Positions 1 through 5,824 of a stretch of DNA of 7,803 nt are shown here, in pieces. The translations under genes were made by a program, and so were the position numbers. The notes below the pieces were generated by a model that was not told the DNA's origin, made no database searches, and worked only from the letters and a program-made list of their open reading frames with translations. The first letter of the stretch is position 1. Each line of letters begins with the position of its first letter. The DNA comes from an uncultured Campylobacter sp. (GTDB lineage Bacteria > Campylobacterota > Campylobacteria > Campylobacterales > Campylobacteraceae), in NCBI RefSeq assembly GCF_937980635.1, contig NZ_CALJPG010000033.1, positions 1 through 7,803 of the forward strand, read 5' to 3'.

Positions 1-1
1 A

Positions 2-814
2 ATGGGTATCGCGCTTCAAAAATTGGCGCAAGAAGATCCGAGCTTTAGGGTCGCGACCGACGAGGAGAGCGGACAGACGATCATTTCGGGAATGGGCGAG
101 CTGCACCTTGAGATCATCGTAGATAGAATGCTTAGAGAATTTAAAGTCGAGGCCGAGGTCGGACAGCCGCAGGTCGCATATCGCGAGACTATCCGCAAAA
201 CGGTCGAGCAGGAGTACAAATACGCTAAGCAGTCGGGCGGTCGCGGTCAATACGGTCACGTATTTTTGCGCCTAGAGCCTTTGGAGCCTGGCACCGGATA
301 TGAGTTCGTAAACGATATCAAAGGCGGCGCGATTCCAAAAGAATACATACCTGCAGTCGATAAGGGCTGCCAAGAGGCGATGCAAAACGGCGTTTTGGCG
401 GGCTACCCGGTTGAGGACGTGCGCGTAACTGTCTATGACGGAAGCTACCACGAAGTCGACAGCTCTGAAATGGCATTCAAACTTGCCGCTTCTATGGGCT
501 TTAAAGAGGGCGCTAGAAAAGCGGGTGCCGTGATCTTGGAGCCTATGATGAAGGTCGAGGTAGAAACCCCTGAGGAGTATATGGGCGACGTCATCGGCGA
601 TCTAAACAAGCGCCGCGGACAGGTCAATAATATGAGCGAACGCGGCGGCAATAAGATCATCGACGCATTTTGCCCACTTTCGGAGATGTTTGGTTACTCG
701 ACCGATCTACGCTCTCAGACGCAGGGTCGCGCGACCTATTCGATGGAATTTGATCACTACGACGAGGTTCCTAAGAATGTCGGCGAAGAGATCATCAAAA
801 AGCGCAACGGCTAA
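2..814 (+). CDS. fusA: Elongation factor G, C-terminal part (cut by window start)
   Basis: EF-G is the ribosomal translocase GTPase of the cytoplasm. The window starts inside the gene: the first ATG is an internal methionine, and the 270 residues visible are the C-terminal part of a protein that is normally about 690-700 residues. The GTPase domain is therefore outside the window. What is visible is domain III (roughly residues 1-65, with the ISGMGELHLEI motif), domain IV (about 70-180, with the GRGQYGHV loop and the KGGAIPKEYI segment) and domain V (about 180-270, beginning LEPMMKVEVETPEEYMGDVI and containing LNKRRGQV). The frame is clean and ends in TAA at 812-814. In many bacteria fusA follows rpsL and rpsG; those genes would lie to the left. 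No gene follows closely and a hairpin comes right after the stop, so fusA looks like the last gene of its operon. Identification is near certain. Confidence 0.98.
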   Translation: MGIALQKLAQEDPSFRVATDEESGQTIISGMGELHLEIIVDRMLREFKVEAEVGQPQVAYRETIRKTVEQEYKYAKQSGGRGQYGHVFLRLEPLEPGTGYEFVNDIKGGAIPKEYIPAVDKGCQEAMQNGVLAGYPVEDVRVTVYDGSYHEVDSSEMAFKLAASMGFKEGARKAGAVILEPMMKVEVETPEEYMGDVIGDLNKRRGQVNNMSERGGNKIIDAFCPLSEMFGYSTDLRSQTQGRATYSMEFDHYDEVPKNVGEEIIKKRNG

Positions 815-829
815 GCTTAACGAGCGTTA

Positions 830-861
830 GGGGTGCGGCGATAGCTTTATCGCCAACCCCC
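830..861 (+). terminator. Hairpin after fusA, probable terminator
   Basis: Sixteen bases after the fusA stop, GGCGATA (837-843) and TATCGCC (848-854) form a perfect 7-bp stem with a 4-base loop. GGGGT (830-834) and ACCCC (856-860) extend it after a small internal bulge. There is no immediate T-run; a short TTCTTTAAATTTT follows about 7 bases later. Position and stability suggest transcription ends here, but it is not a textbook intrinsic terminator. Confidence 0.6.
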
Positions 862-1671
862 GGCGCTTCTTTAAATTTTAAGACGGCGCTTAAATTTAAC
901 CCGCTTTACGAGTCGAAATTTAAACTCACATTCTAGCTTCAAATAAAATTTCAACCCATAAGTTTAACTCCTGCCGGTCGCAAATTTAGATCAAAAAATT
1001 TCAATTAAATTTAAAAATTCAAAACATAACTTAAAACGCGCTCATGATGCCGCGCCTATCGTTTTACTAGAGATCTATTCTTTCGTAGAGAAAGCACACA
1101 TGCAGCGTTATCGCTTTGATTTACATTCACGGACAAAATCGCCGCAAGCAGGATCGCGCAAATGGGGCGAAATTTTACCTTCGACGCAGCCTTAAGGCGG
1201 AGCGCAACTATCATAGACCTATATCGGACGCGACCATCAGTGCTTTATGCGAGTAGTGGTATGCTCGGGGGCTTTAATTGTGCTACCGTTTTGCGCCGTA
1301 AAATTTCATCTTAGCGCAGCGATCTACGCACCGCTCATATAAGCTGAGCTAACACCCGAGCTCGCTTGTTTTCAGATTTAGCAGGCGTTTGCTTTCGCAG
1401 GCTTAAAATGCGCGGATGGGTACCTTGCTCGCCCGCAACTTTAAATTTTGAAATTCCACGGCGCTCTGAAATTTAGCAGGCCCCGTCTGAAATTTTGGTG
1501 GATCTGCTCCCATGATCCTCTTTGCGCAGTTCGCAATATAATTTTAAAATTCTATCTCCAATCAATTTATAAATTTATCTCATATTCGGCGTACTTTTTA
1601 TCTACTCATGCATATTATGATTTGAAAAAACAGCGCGCGATCGAGGTTAAATTTTGGCGCAAAACACAGGT
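862..1671. other. Long non-coding stretch with AAATTT cluster
   Basis: I find no convincing gene in this 0.8-kb stretch. The first part (873-1012) carries seven copies of the palindrome AAATTT in 140 bases, at 873, 892, 916, 946, 982, 996 and 1007. A 52-codon frame on the minus strand (1056-1214) encodes a basic N-terminus and a hydrophobic stretch (ICAILLAAIL), but it lacks a usable ribosome binding site. A small perfect hairpin (CTTTC/GAAAG) lies at 1080-1094. The remainder looks like decayed or spacer DNA. Confidence 0.5.
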
Positions 1672-1789
1672 AGCAGTATCACGAGGCCAGACCGAGCGAC
1701 TTAAAATTTTACGATGGTGATACCGTATATGAGTAGTGACCGAGTAAAATTTTAAAGCACTAAATATGGCGATGCTAGGAAATACTGCT
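1672..1789. repeat. Structured repeat, copy A
   Basis: First of three related units. It opens with GCAGTATC (1673-1680) and AGGCCAGAC, shared with copy B. Its core is a perfect 12-bp inverted repeat, TTAAAATTTTAC (1701-1712) with GTAAAATTTTAA (1744-1755), around a 31-base loop that keeps GATGG and GTGAC. An outer 8-bp inverted repeat, AGCAGTAT (1672-1679) with ATACTGCT (1782-1789), closes the whole unit. No protein is likely here. Function unknown. Confidence 0.65.
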
Positions 1790-1861
1790 CTACGGAAATA
1801 AGGCAAAAGCATTTTTCACGAAATCTCGGCGAATTTAAATTTGAGCGAAAGAATGCAAGCG

Positions 1862-1975
1862 GCAGTATCGCAAGGCCAGACGAGGCGCGGATGAAATTTG
1901 CGATGGGAGCGCATGTGCAATACGTGACTGAGCAAATTTTAGACGCAACGACGTATAGTAAAGCGAGACAACGCG
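1862..1975. repeat. Structured repeat, copy B
   Basis: The first 26 bases match copy A at 21 positions. The core is AAATTTGC (1894-1901) with GCAAATTT (1932-1939) around a 30-base loop, so the arms differ from copy A while pairing is kept. Inside the loop CGCAT (1910-1914) can face ATACG (1920-1924) with one A/C mismatch on the plus strand, which is a G-U wobble on the minus strand. AATACGTGACTGA (1919-1931) and AGACGAGGCG (1878-1887) recur in copy C exactly 128 bases later. Confidence 0.7.
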
Positions 1976-1989
1976 CGCAAAGATAAGGT

Positions 1990-2100
1990 GCAGTATTTTT
2001 TCTTTAGACGAGGCGGAAAAGAGCCAAATGAAGGAACGCATATTATAATACGTGACTGAAATTCGGCGAAATTTCTAACGATGTATAAAGGAAAAAGAAG
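1990..2100. repeat. Structured repeat, copy C, next to the DUF4272 gene end
   Basis: Third unit, at a constant 128-base offset from copy B over GCAGTAT, AGACGAGGCG and AATACGTGACTGA. The core pairing is GCCAAAT (2023-2029) with ATTCGGC (2061-2067) around a 31-base loop; the single mismatch becomes a G-U wobble on the minus strand. An outer stem joins TTTTTCTTTA (1997-2006) to TAAAGGAAAAA (2086-2096) with one bulged G. The unit ends 6 bases from the stop codon of the minus-strand DUF4272 gene, so it would lie in that gene's 3' untranslated region. Confidence 0.65.
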
Positions 2101-2106
2101 GAGCCG

Positions 2107-2850
2107 CTAGGTATTCAGATCAGGATAATCCCACGCATTATATTCATCCGTCAGATTATCATTCTCCGCCCCTTTGCAGCACAGCCACTCCAGCCCGCCG
2201 CGTCTCTCCATCACGACCTCTTCGTCGAGCCCTGCGCAGTCTGAGCCGTGCACGCGGGCATTGACGCACGCCCAGTGGTAGCGGTAGATGAGATCGAGCG
2301 CCTGTAAAATTTCATCCGTATCGCGCAGCTTTACGCGCGCCGAAAAATCGCCGCCGCTAAAGGTGTCCATCACAAAGGCGCAGTCGCAGATCTCGCTCGG
2401 AAAGCTAAGCTCTTCCACTAGCCCCATCGCCCACATTAGCGCCCACAGCGACTCGTATTTCCAGCCCATATTTACGGCCTCGTCGCGGCTTGCCTCGCCC
2501 TGCGTGACGCGGCGCTCCATGCGCGTGAGCTTGTCTATGCAGCCGTAGCGGTTCGTAAGAAAGCCCTGCGCGCCCTGTTTATCCTCATCCGCGAGCTTGC
2601 CCTCGTCTCTGATCGAGCAGGCGCACATTATCGCCGCGTACGAGCAGATCGCGCGGGCGATAACCTCGTCCTTTTCGCGCGGGGTGACCTCGTCCGTCTC
2701 GTACCGTAGCGGCAGATGATCTATATACGGCACGCCCTGCGATTTTAAAATTTCGATACTTATATCCTTGCGCTCTTGCGCGGTCTTACCGATCTTTGCG
2801 GCGTTTGCGCTATTTTTGCCGCCTTTTTTGAAAAAATCTGAAAATGCCAT
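2107..2850 (-). CDS. DUF4272 domain protein
   Basis: A 247-residue soluble protein of unknown function that I recognise as DUF4272. Family features visible in order: a charged N-terminus; RKDISIEILKSQGVPYIDHLP (about 27-47), matching the family's opening 'S.eiL...Gip....LP' stretch; REKDEVIARAI (58-68); the tryptophan-rich WKYESLWALMWAMG (130-143); and the C-terminal DTDEILQALDLIYRYHW (177-193) followed by VVMERRGGLEWL (212-223). No signal peptide or membrane segment is seen, so it is probably cytoplasmic. The ATG at 2850 is preceded by AGGAG with a 5-base gap. A decayed gene lies upstream on the same strand and may once have been co-transcribed. Downstream, three structured repeats follow the TAG stop. 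Six cysteines fall between residues 69 and 158 (C69, C76, C78, C104, C155, C157), with more near the C-terminus, but no known metal motif is evident. The family assignment is firm; no function can be inferred. Confidence 0.9.
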   Translation of the reverse strand: MAFSDFFKKGGKNSANAAKIGKTAQERKDISIEILKSQGVPYIDHLPLRYETDEVTPREKDEVIARAICSYAAIMCACSIRDEGKLADEDKQGAQGFLTNRYGCIDKLTRMERRVTQGEASRDEAVNMGWKYESLWALMWAMGLVEELSFPSEICDCAFVMDTFSGGDFSARVKLRDTDEILQALDLIYRYHWACVNARVHGSDCAGLDEEVVMERRGGLEWLCCKGAENDNLTDEYNAWDYPDLNT

Positions 2851-2979
2851 GAGCTCTCCTTAAAATTTTAAACGTATTTTAAAACAATCGCGCAAAATTT
2901 CAGCTTACGGCGACAACGCGGATTTTTAAATTTAAGCTCAAACCAAGCTCTGCAAATCGGATGGAAATTTCACGCTGCG

Positions 2980-3279
2980 CTACGAATTTATGCAGCGCCC
3001 GGCAGGCTCGTCCGTGCCTTCGATGATGCTTTGATGCATATCGTCGTAAAATATCCTTACGGGCGATTAGGGCTCTTGCGGCGATTCCAGCGAGATAAAA
3101 AAATTTAAGCTTTGCCTTAGATCGGTTAAGTTTCGAAGGCCATTCGAACCGGTTTTGGCGGCGCCATAAGCGCTGCCGCTTCTTTTTTACAAATATACCG
3201 TCCCGCCGCAGTCGGCAAGGATGTCCGCGATGTACGGAATAAAATCGCCGAGCGGCATAAGAAGGCGGACGCGGGGCAT
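2980..3279 (-). pseudogene. Decayed unknown gene with two in-frame TAA codons
   Basis: On the minus strand one frame runs from ATG (3279-3277) to TAG (2982-2980) for 100 codons, interrupted by TAA at 3189-3187 and 3069-3067. The three pieces read like ordinary protein: residues 1-30 include MPLGDFIPYIADILADCGG, the middle 39 include GLRNLTDLRQSLNFFISLE, and the last 28 include VRIFYDDMHQSIIEGTDEP. Codon choice resembles the neighbouring genes, and no frame change is needed to join the pieces. I therefore read it as a former gene of about 99 residues inactivated by two nonsense changes. I do not recognise the family. An in-frame TAA at 3294-3292 limits the 5' end, and there is no good ribosome binding site before the ATG, which fits decay. 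It shares strand with the DUF4272 gene 129 bases downstream. Chance similarity to coding sequence remains possible. Confidence 0.5.
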
Positions 3280-3480
3280 TTTATCTGCGTTTTAAATTTT
3301 ACTCTTTATGGTTTCGGCGATCGTGCGCCGCTTTAAAATCGATGCTTATATTTTGATCGCGCGTCCGCATAAGCAAAGCGCGCTTTGCCGCGTAAATTTA
3401 AAAGCGGCGCCCGTATTTAGCCGAGCGCCGCAATTAAAATTTAAGCGATTCGCGCATTCAAACGAGCGGTGCCGCCTGGC
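3280..3480. other. Spacer with a 16-bp palindrome and an inverted repeat
   Basis: No gene is supported. A perfect 16-bp palindrome, GCAAAGCGCGCTTTGC, lies at 3373-3388. Just after it, GCGGCGC (3404-3410) and GCGCCGC (3425-3431) form a 7-bp inverted repeat with a 14-base loop. It is flanked by AAATTTAAAA on the left and ATTAAAATTT on the right, which lengthen the symmetry imperfectly. Confidence 0.5.
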
Positions 3481-3509
3481 GCACCTCTCAGTTAAATTTG
3501 AGTAGGTGC
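3481..3509 (-). terminator. Hairpin just after the peptidase E gene
   Basis: Two bases past the TGA stop of the minus-strand gene, GCACCTCTCA (3481-3490) pairs with TGAG-T-AGGTGC (3499-3509), ten pairs with one bulge and an 8-base AT-rich loop. No T-run follows on the minus strand, so it may be a weak terminator or an mRNA 3'-end stabiliser. Confidence 0.45.
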
Positions 3510-3511
3510 AA

Positions 3512-4345
3512 TCAATACTTAAACGAGCTGCCCGGCTCGATCAACTTAACCTTTTGTTTATAATTCATCTTTAGCACCGCAGCAGGTCCAAGCACGGTCG
3601 CCTTATCGCCTTCAAGCCAAAACGCCGTACCCTCCGGCATCGCATAAACGGTCGATTTTTGATTAGCGATCAAAAATTCCTCCAGCCTCTCCTCTCTGCT
3701 CTCGCCGTTGTGCCCCGCAGGCTTGCCCGAGATGAAGTGCGGATTGATCTGGTACGGGAAAATATTAAAGGTATTAAACGACTCAGGCTCGATGATCGGC
3801 ATATCGTTCGTCGTCATCATCGTAGCGCCCGCGACGTTCGAGCCCGCGCTCCAGCCGATATACGGCGTGCCGTCCTCGACCATTTTGCTAATCAGAGCGA
3901 TGAGCTCGTTTTCGTACATATCGTGTACGAGCTTGAAGGTGTTGCCGCCGCCTACGAATATGCAATCCGCGCTCGCGACTTCCTTCGCGGCGTTTTTAGC
4001 GTGGTGGACGCCGACGATGTTTAAGTTTAAGCTCGCAAGCGCCTCTTTGACGCGCTTTTCATATTCGTCGTAGCTCCTGCGCAGACTCGCATAAGGGATA
4101 AAAACGATCTTTTTGCCCGCGAGGTTGTTCTCCTGCGCAAATTTACCGATCCACGACACCGCGTGCGATAGATACTTCGTGTCTTTGTAGCCAGAGCTTG
4201 AGAGCAGTAGCGCTCTTTGCTTGCTATGATCGCGCTTAGAGAGCTTAAACGCCTTTTCGCTCGCAGCTAGTTCGCTCGTGCTGAGCATCGCAGCGCCCGC
4301 CGCCAAAGCGGCTACCTTTAGTAGGTTTCGTCTTTGATTTTGCAT
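3512..4345 (-). CDS. Peptidase E-like (S51) protein with Tat signal peptide
   Basis: Peptidase E is a serine dipeptidase that releases N-terminal Asp from dipeptides (Asp-X). The 277-residue protein contains the S51 core: VGGGNTFKLV (131-140), the nucleophile elbow GWSAGSNVAG (164-173, Ser166), ND (Asp181) and INPHF (200-204, His203), followed by GHNGESREERLEEFL. The spacing Ser166/Asp181/His203 equals that of the Ser120/Asp135/His157 triad known for Salmonella PepE, so it is probably active. Unlike classical cytoplasmic PepE of about 229 residues, this one begins with QRRNLLKVAALAAGAAM, a twin-arginine signal with cleavage probably near residue 28, which predicts a folded enzyme exported to the periplasm. 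The ATG is preceded by AAGGAG with a 5-base gap, and a TATAAT lies 38 bases upstream. It appears to be a single-gene unit. The family call is strong; substrate and export are inferred. Confidence 0.92.
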   Translation of the reverse strand: MQNQRRNLLKVAALAAGAAMLSTSELAASEKAFKLSKRDHSKQRALLLSSSGYKDTKYLSHAVSWIGKFAQENNLAGKKIVFIPYASLRRSYDEYEKRVKEALASLNLNIVGVHHAKNAAKEVASADCIFVGGGNTFKLVHDMYENELIALISKMVEDGTPYIGWSAGSNVAGATMMTTNDMPIIEPESFNTFNIFPYQINPHFISGKPAGHNGESREERLEEFLIANQKSTVYAMPEGTAFWLEGDKATVLGPAAVLKMNYKQKVKLIEPGSSFKY

Positions 4346-4383
4346 CTTTTCTCCTTTAAATCAAAGTTGATATCTGTTTTGAA

Positions 4384-4389
4384 ATTATA
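4384..4389 (-). promoter_or_regulatory. -10 box for the peptidase E gene
   Basis: On the minus strand this reads TATAAT, a perfect sigma-70 -10 hexamer. Transcription would start near 4377, leaving a leader of roughly 30 bases that includes the AAGGAG at 4356-4351. No clear -35 box is seen, which is usual in Campylobacter. Confidence 0.55.
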
Positions 4390-4575
4390 TTCCTTTACAT
4401 ATAAAGAGAGACTGAATATTCGGTTTAAATTTCGCTCGCCCGAAGGCCTCGGCAAGGTAAAATTTTAAAACTACCAAATTTTGAAATTAGGCGAGGCGCC
4501 GCGTCGTAAAATTTAAAAATGCGGCTGAATTTAATGAAATTCATGGCGCCGACACGAGGTTAAATTTAGTGAAAT

Positions 4576-5676
4576 TTACGCTTCGTCCTTTGGAATATAG
4601 GTGCTTCGATTAAACAGATAACACGCTACAAAAACGAGAAAACAAGGCGATAATACATTTGAGCCGCTCAAAAGCAAGCTTATTATCCTCTCATTATTTT
4701 TAGCGATCAGCGCCGCTATTATGAGCGTAAGTGGATAGAGGATCAAAGCTACGCTAGCTAAATTTTCAATCGTAAAAATCGCCAAAGAAAGGCGCTGGTT
4801 TTTTATGAAAAGTTTGCTGTATTTTTTCGTCGGATAGCTCTTTAGATAAATTTGCGTAAAAATATATGGCAAAATCAGTACCGCAGCAAGAGAAAAAAGC
4901 CCACCCAGAATGTTATTCACAAAGCTTGCAAACCACGAAACTAGAACCACAAAGCCCACAAACGTCATGCTAGCACGTCTAATAAGTCTATGCGTGTCGT
5001 AGCGATTTTTTAGATTGTGCGGTATATTTTTAAATTTTGCGTCAAGCTCATTTAGTTCGTCTAGTCTTTCCTTTACGGATTTTGCGCTTTGAGCCGCTAG
5101 GACGGACTCCCTGCGTAGATCCGAGGTCCCGGAGGCGGGCGTATATGAGCTTTTATTGAAAAAATAGCATATCGTAAAGATTAACAAGCAGATTGGAGCT
5201 GCGATAAGACCGTATAAAAATGCGTAAACACCGTACCCATCGCCGACATCCTTGACAAAAAATGGTCCGAGAAAAAGCAAAATCGGATACAAAAGCAAAA
5301 CTATGCTGGCAAAATTTTCGATCGTAAAGACCAACAAACTACCTCCTTGATCCTTAATAAAAAAGTTGCTGTATCGCTTAGTCTTAGTGTATTTCAAAAA
5401 ACAGATCGTCGCACATATAGGCAAAACTATTATCGCGACATTACGAATATATATAAAAATTTCAGATGATAATTTTATGCCGATATTTGTAAAAAATGAC
5501 TCTAAATATGTTCCCAATATCATCGAAAAATAAAAAGTAGCAAACGCCGATGACCAATACGCCATAATCACGCGTCTGATAAATCTATGCCTATCGTATC
5601 GCTTCTTTAAATTTTCAGGGATAGCGGCAAATTTCTTGTCCAGCTCTTTCGTGTCTGATTGAAATTTTTCGTCCAC
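4576..5676 (-). CDS. Eight-TM membrane protein with internal duplication
   Basis: I do not recognise a named family. The 366-residue protein consists of two tandem modules, about 11-180 and 210-362. Each has a short charged cytosolic-looking segment and four predicted membrane spans (module 1 near 37-60, 77-95, 115-140, 150-173; module 2 near 236-256, 259-278, 298-324, 332-355). Residues 11-35 match 210-234 at 18 of 25 positions (both have ELD.KF..IP.NLK.RYD.HR.IRR). Residues 99-131 match 283-315 at 21 of 33, including FTIEN and YP. Each module ends CY.FN.S.Y.P. The linker (181-209) is hydrophilic and possibly helical. There is no cleavable signal peptide. The start is GTG at 5676, supported by AAGGAG with a 6-base gap. 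It stands alone, transcribed away from the alkyltransferase gene, and its promoter sits in an inverted repeat. A transport or sensing role is possible, but nothing in the sequence shows it. Confidence 0.85.
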   Translation of the reverse strand: MDEKFQSDTKELDKKFAAIPENLKKRYDRHRFIRRVIMAYWSSAFATFYFSMILGTYLESFFTNIGIKLSSEIFIYIRNVAIIVLPICATICFLKYTKTKRYSNFFIKDQGGSLLVFTIENFASIVLLLYPILLFLGPFFVKDVGDGYGVYAFLYGLIAAPICLLIFTICYFFNKSSYTPASGTSDLRRESVLAAQSAKSVKERLDELNELDAKFKNIPHNLKNRYDTHRLIRRASMTFVGFVVLVSWFASFVNNILGGLFSLAAVLILPYIFTQIYLKSYPTKKYSKLFIKNQRLSLAIFTIENLASVALILYPLTLIIAALIAKNNERIISLLLSGSNVLSPCFLVFVACYLFNRSTYIPKDEA

Positions 5677-5682
5677 AGCTTA

Positions 5683-5688
5683 CTCCTT
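5683..5688 (-). promoter_or_regulatory. Ribosome binding site fixing the GTG start
   Basis: The minus strand reads AAGGAG, then TAAGCT, then GTG at 5676. The 6-base gap supports this GTG as the start of the duplicated membrane protein. Confidence 0.75.
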
Positions 5689-5692
5689 TTAA

Positions 5693-5729
5693 AGCGCTAA
5701 ATTTTAGAAATTATATCGAATTTAGCGCT
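5693..5729. promoter_or_regulatory. Perfect inverted repeat enclosing a -10 box (operator candidate)
   Basis: AGCGCTAAATT (5693-5703) and AATTTAGCGCT (5719-5729) are perfect 11-bp inverted arms separated by 15 bases. The minus-strand TATAAT (5715-5710) lies in the spacer. Transcription would begin about at the inner edge of the left arm, so the mRNA could not contain both arms. A DNA-level operator fits better than an RNA hairpin. Confidence 0.55.
5710..5715 (-). promoter_or_regulatory. -10 box for the membrane protein gene
   Basis: Perfect TATAAT on the minus strand, predicting a start near 5703 and a leader of about 27 bases ahead of the GTG at 5676. It is divergent from the TATAAT of the alkyltransferase gene about 60 bases away. 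Confidence 0.6.
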
Positions 5730-5771
5730 GCAAAGCAGCTACATTTAGGTCTAAATTTAAATGCGAAAGAG

Positions 5772-5777
5772 TATAAT
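5772..5777 (+). promoter_or_regulatory. -10 box directly before an ATG (leaderless transcript)
   Basis: A perfect TATAAT is followed by CGCGCC and then ATG at 5784. The usual distance from -10 to transcription start places the first RNA base at or next to the A of ATG. No Shine-Dalgarno sequence is well placed. A palindrome ATTTAG-GT-CTAAAT (5743-5756) lies in the upstream promoter region and could bind a regulator. Confidence 0.5.
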
Positions 5778-5783
5778 CGCGCC

Positions 5784-5824
5784 ATGGTTTTGACGCAAAA
5801 TTTGATCTATGAAATTTTACCCTT
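5784..5824 (+). other. Detached N-terminus of the alkyltransferase gene, one base out of frame
   Basis: From ATG 5784 the frame encodes MVLTQNLIYEILPL. It then runs into a different frame and stops at TGA 5877-5879. Adding one G near 5825 would make it continue as VEEIPAGRVASYGQIARL, the normal N-terminal shape of this family (a helix, then IP.G.V.SYG). It therefore looks like the true N-terminus separated by a 1-base deletion. Confidence 0.6.

Noticed and set aside
1331..1358. tRNA-like D-arm on the minus strand (GGTGTTAGCTCAGC...GAGC)
   Set aside because: No T-arm (GGTTCGA-type), anticodon stem or acceptor pairing can be found downstream, so the match is probably chance.
1448..1720. A 90-codon plus-strand open frame
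   Set aside because: It runs into repeat A, has no plausible start signal and its product looks like translated AT-rich spacer.
1835..2041. A 68-codon minus-strand open frame
   Set aside because: It spans repeats B and C, has no ribosome binding site, and its content is explained by the structured repeats.
1672..2100. CRISPR-like array
   Set aside because: Only three diverged copies of over 100 bases with unequal spacing; there are no short identical repeats, no uniform spacers and no cas genes.
3308..3505. A 65-codon plus-strand open frame
   Set aside because: It overlaps palindromes and a hairpin, has no ribosome binding site and no recognisable content.
3659..4073. Two overlapping plus-strand open frames of 121 codons each
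   Set aside because: Both are antisense to the well-supported peptidase E gene, lack ribosome binding sites and read as low-complexity shadow protein.
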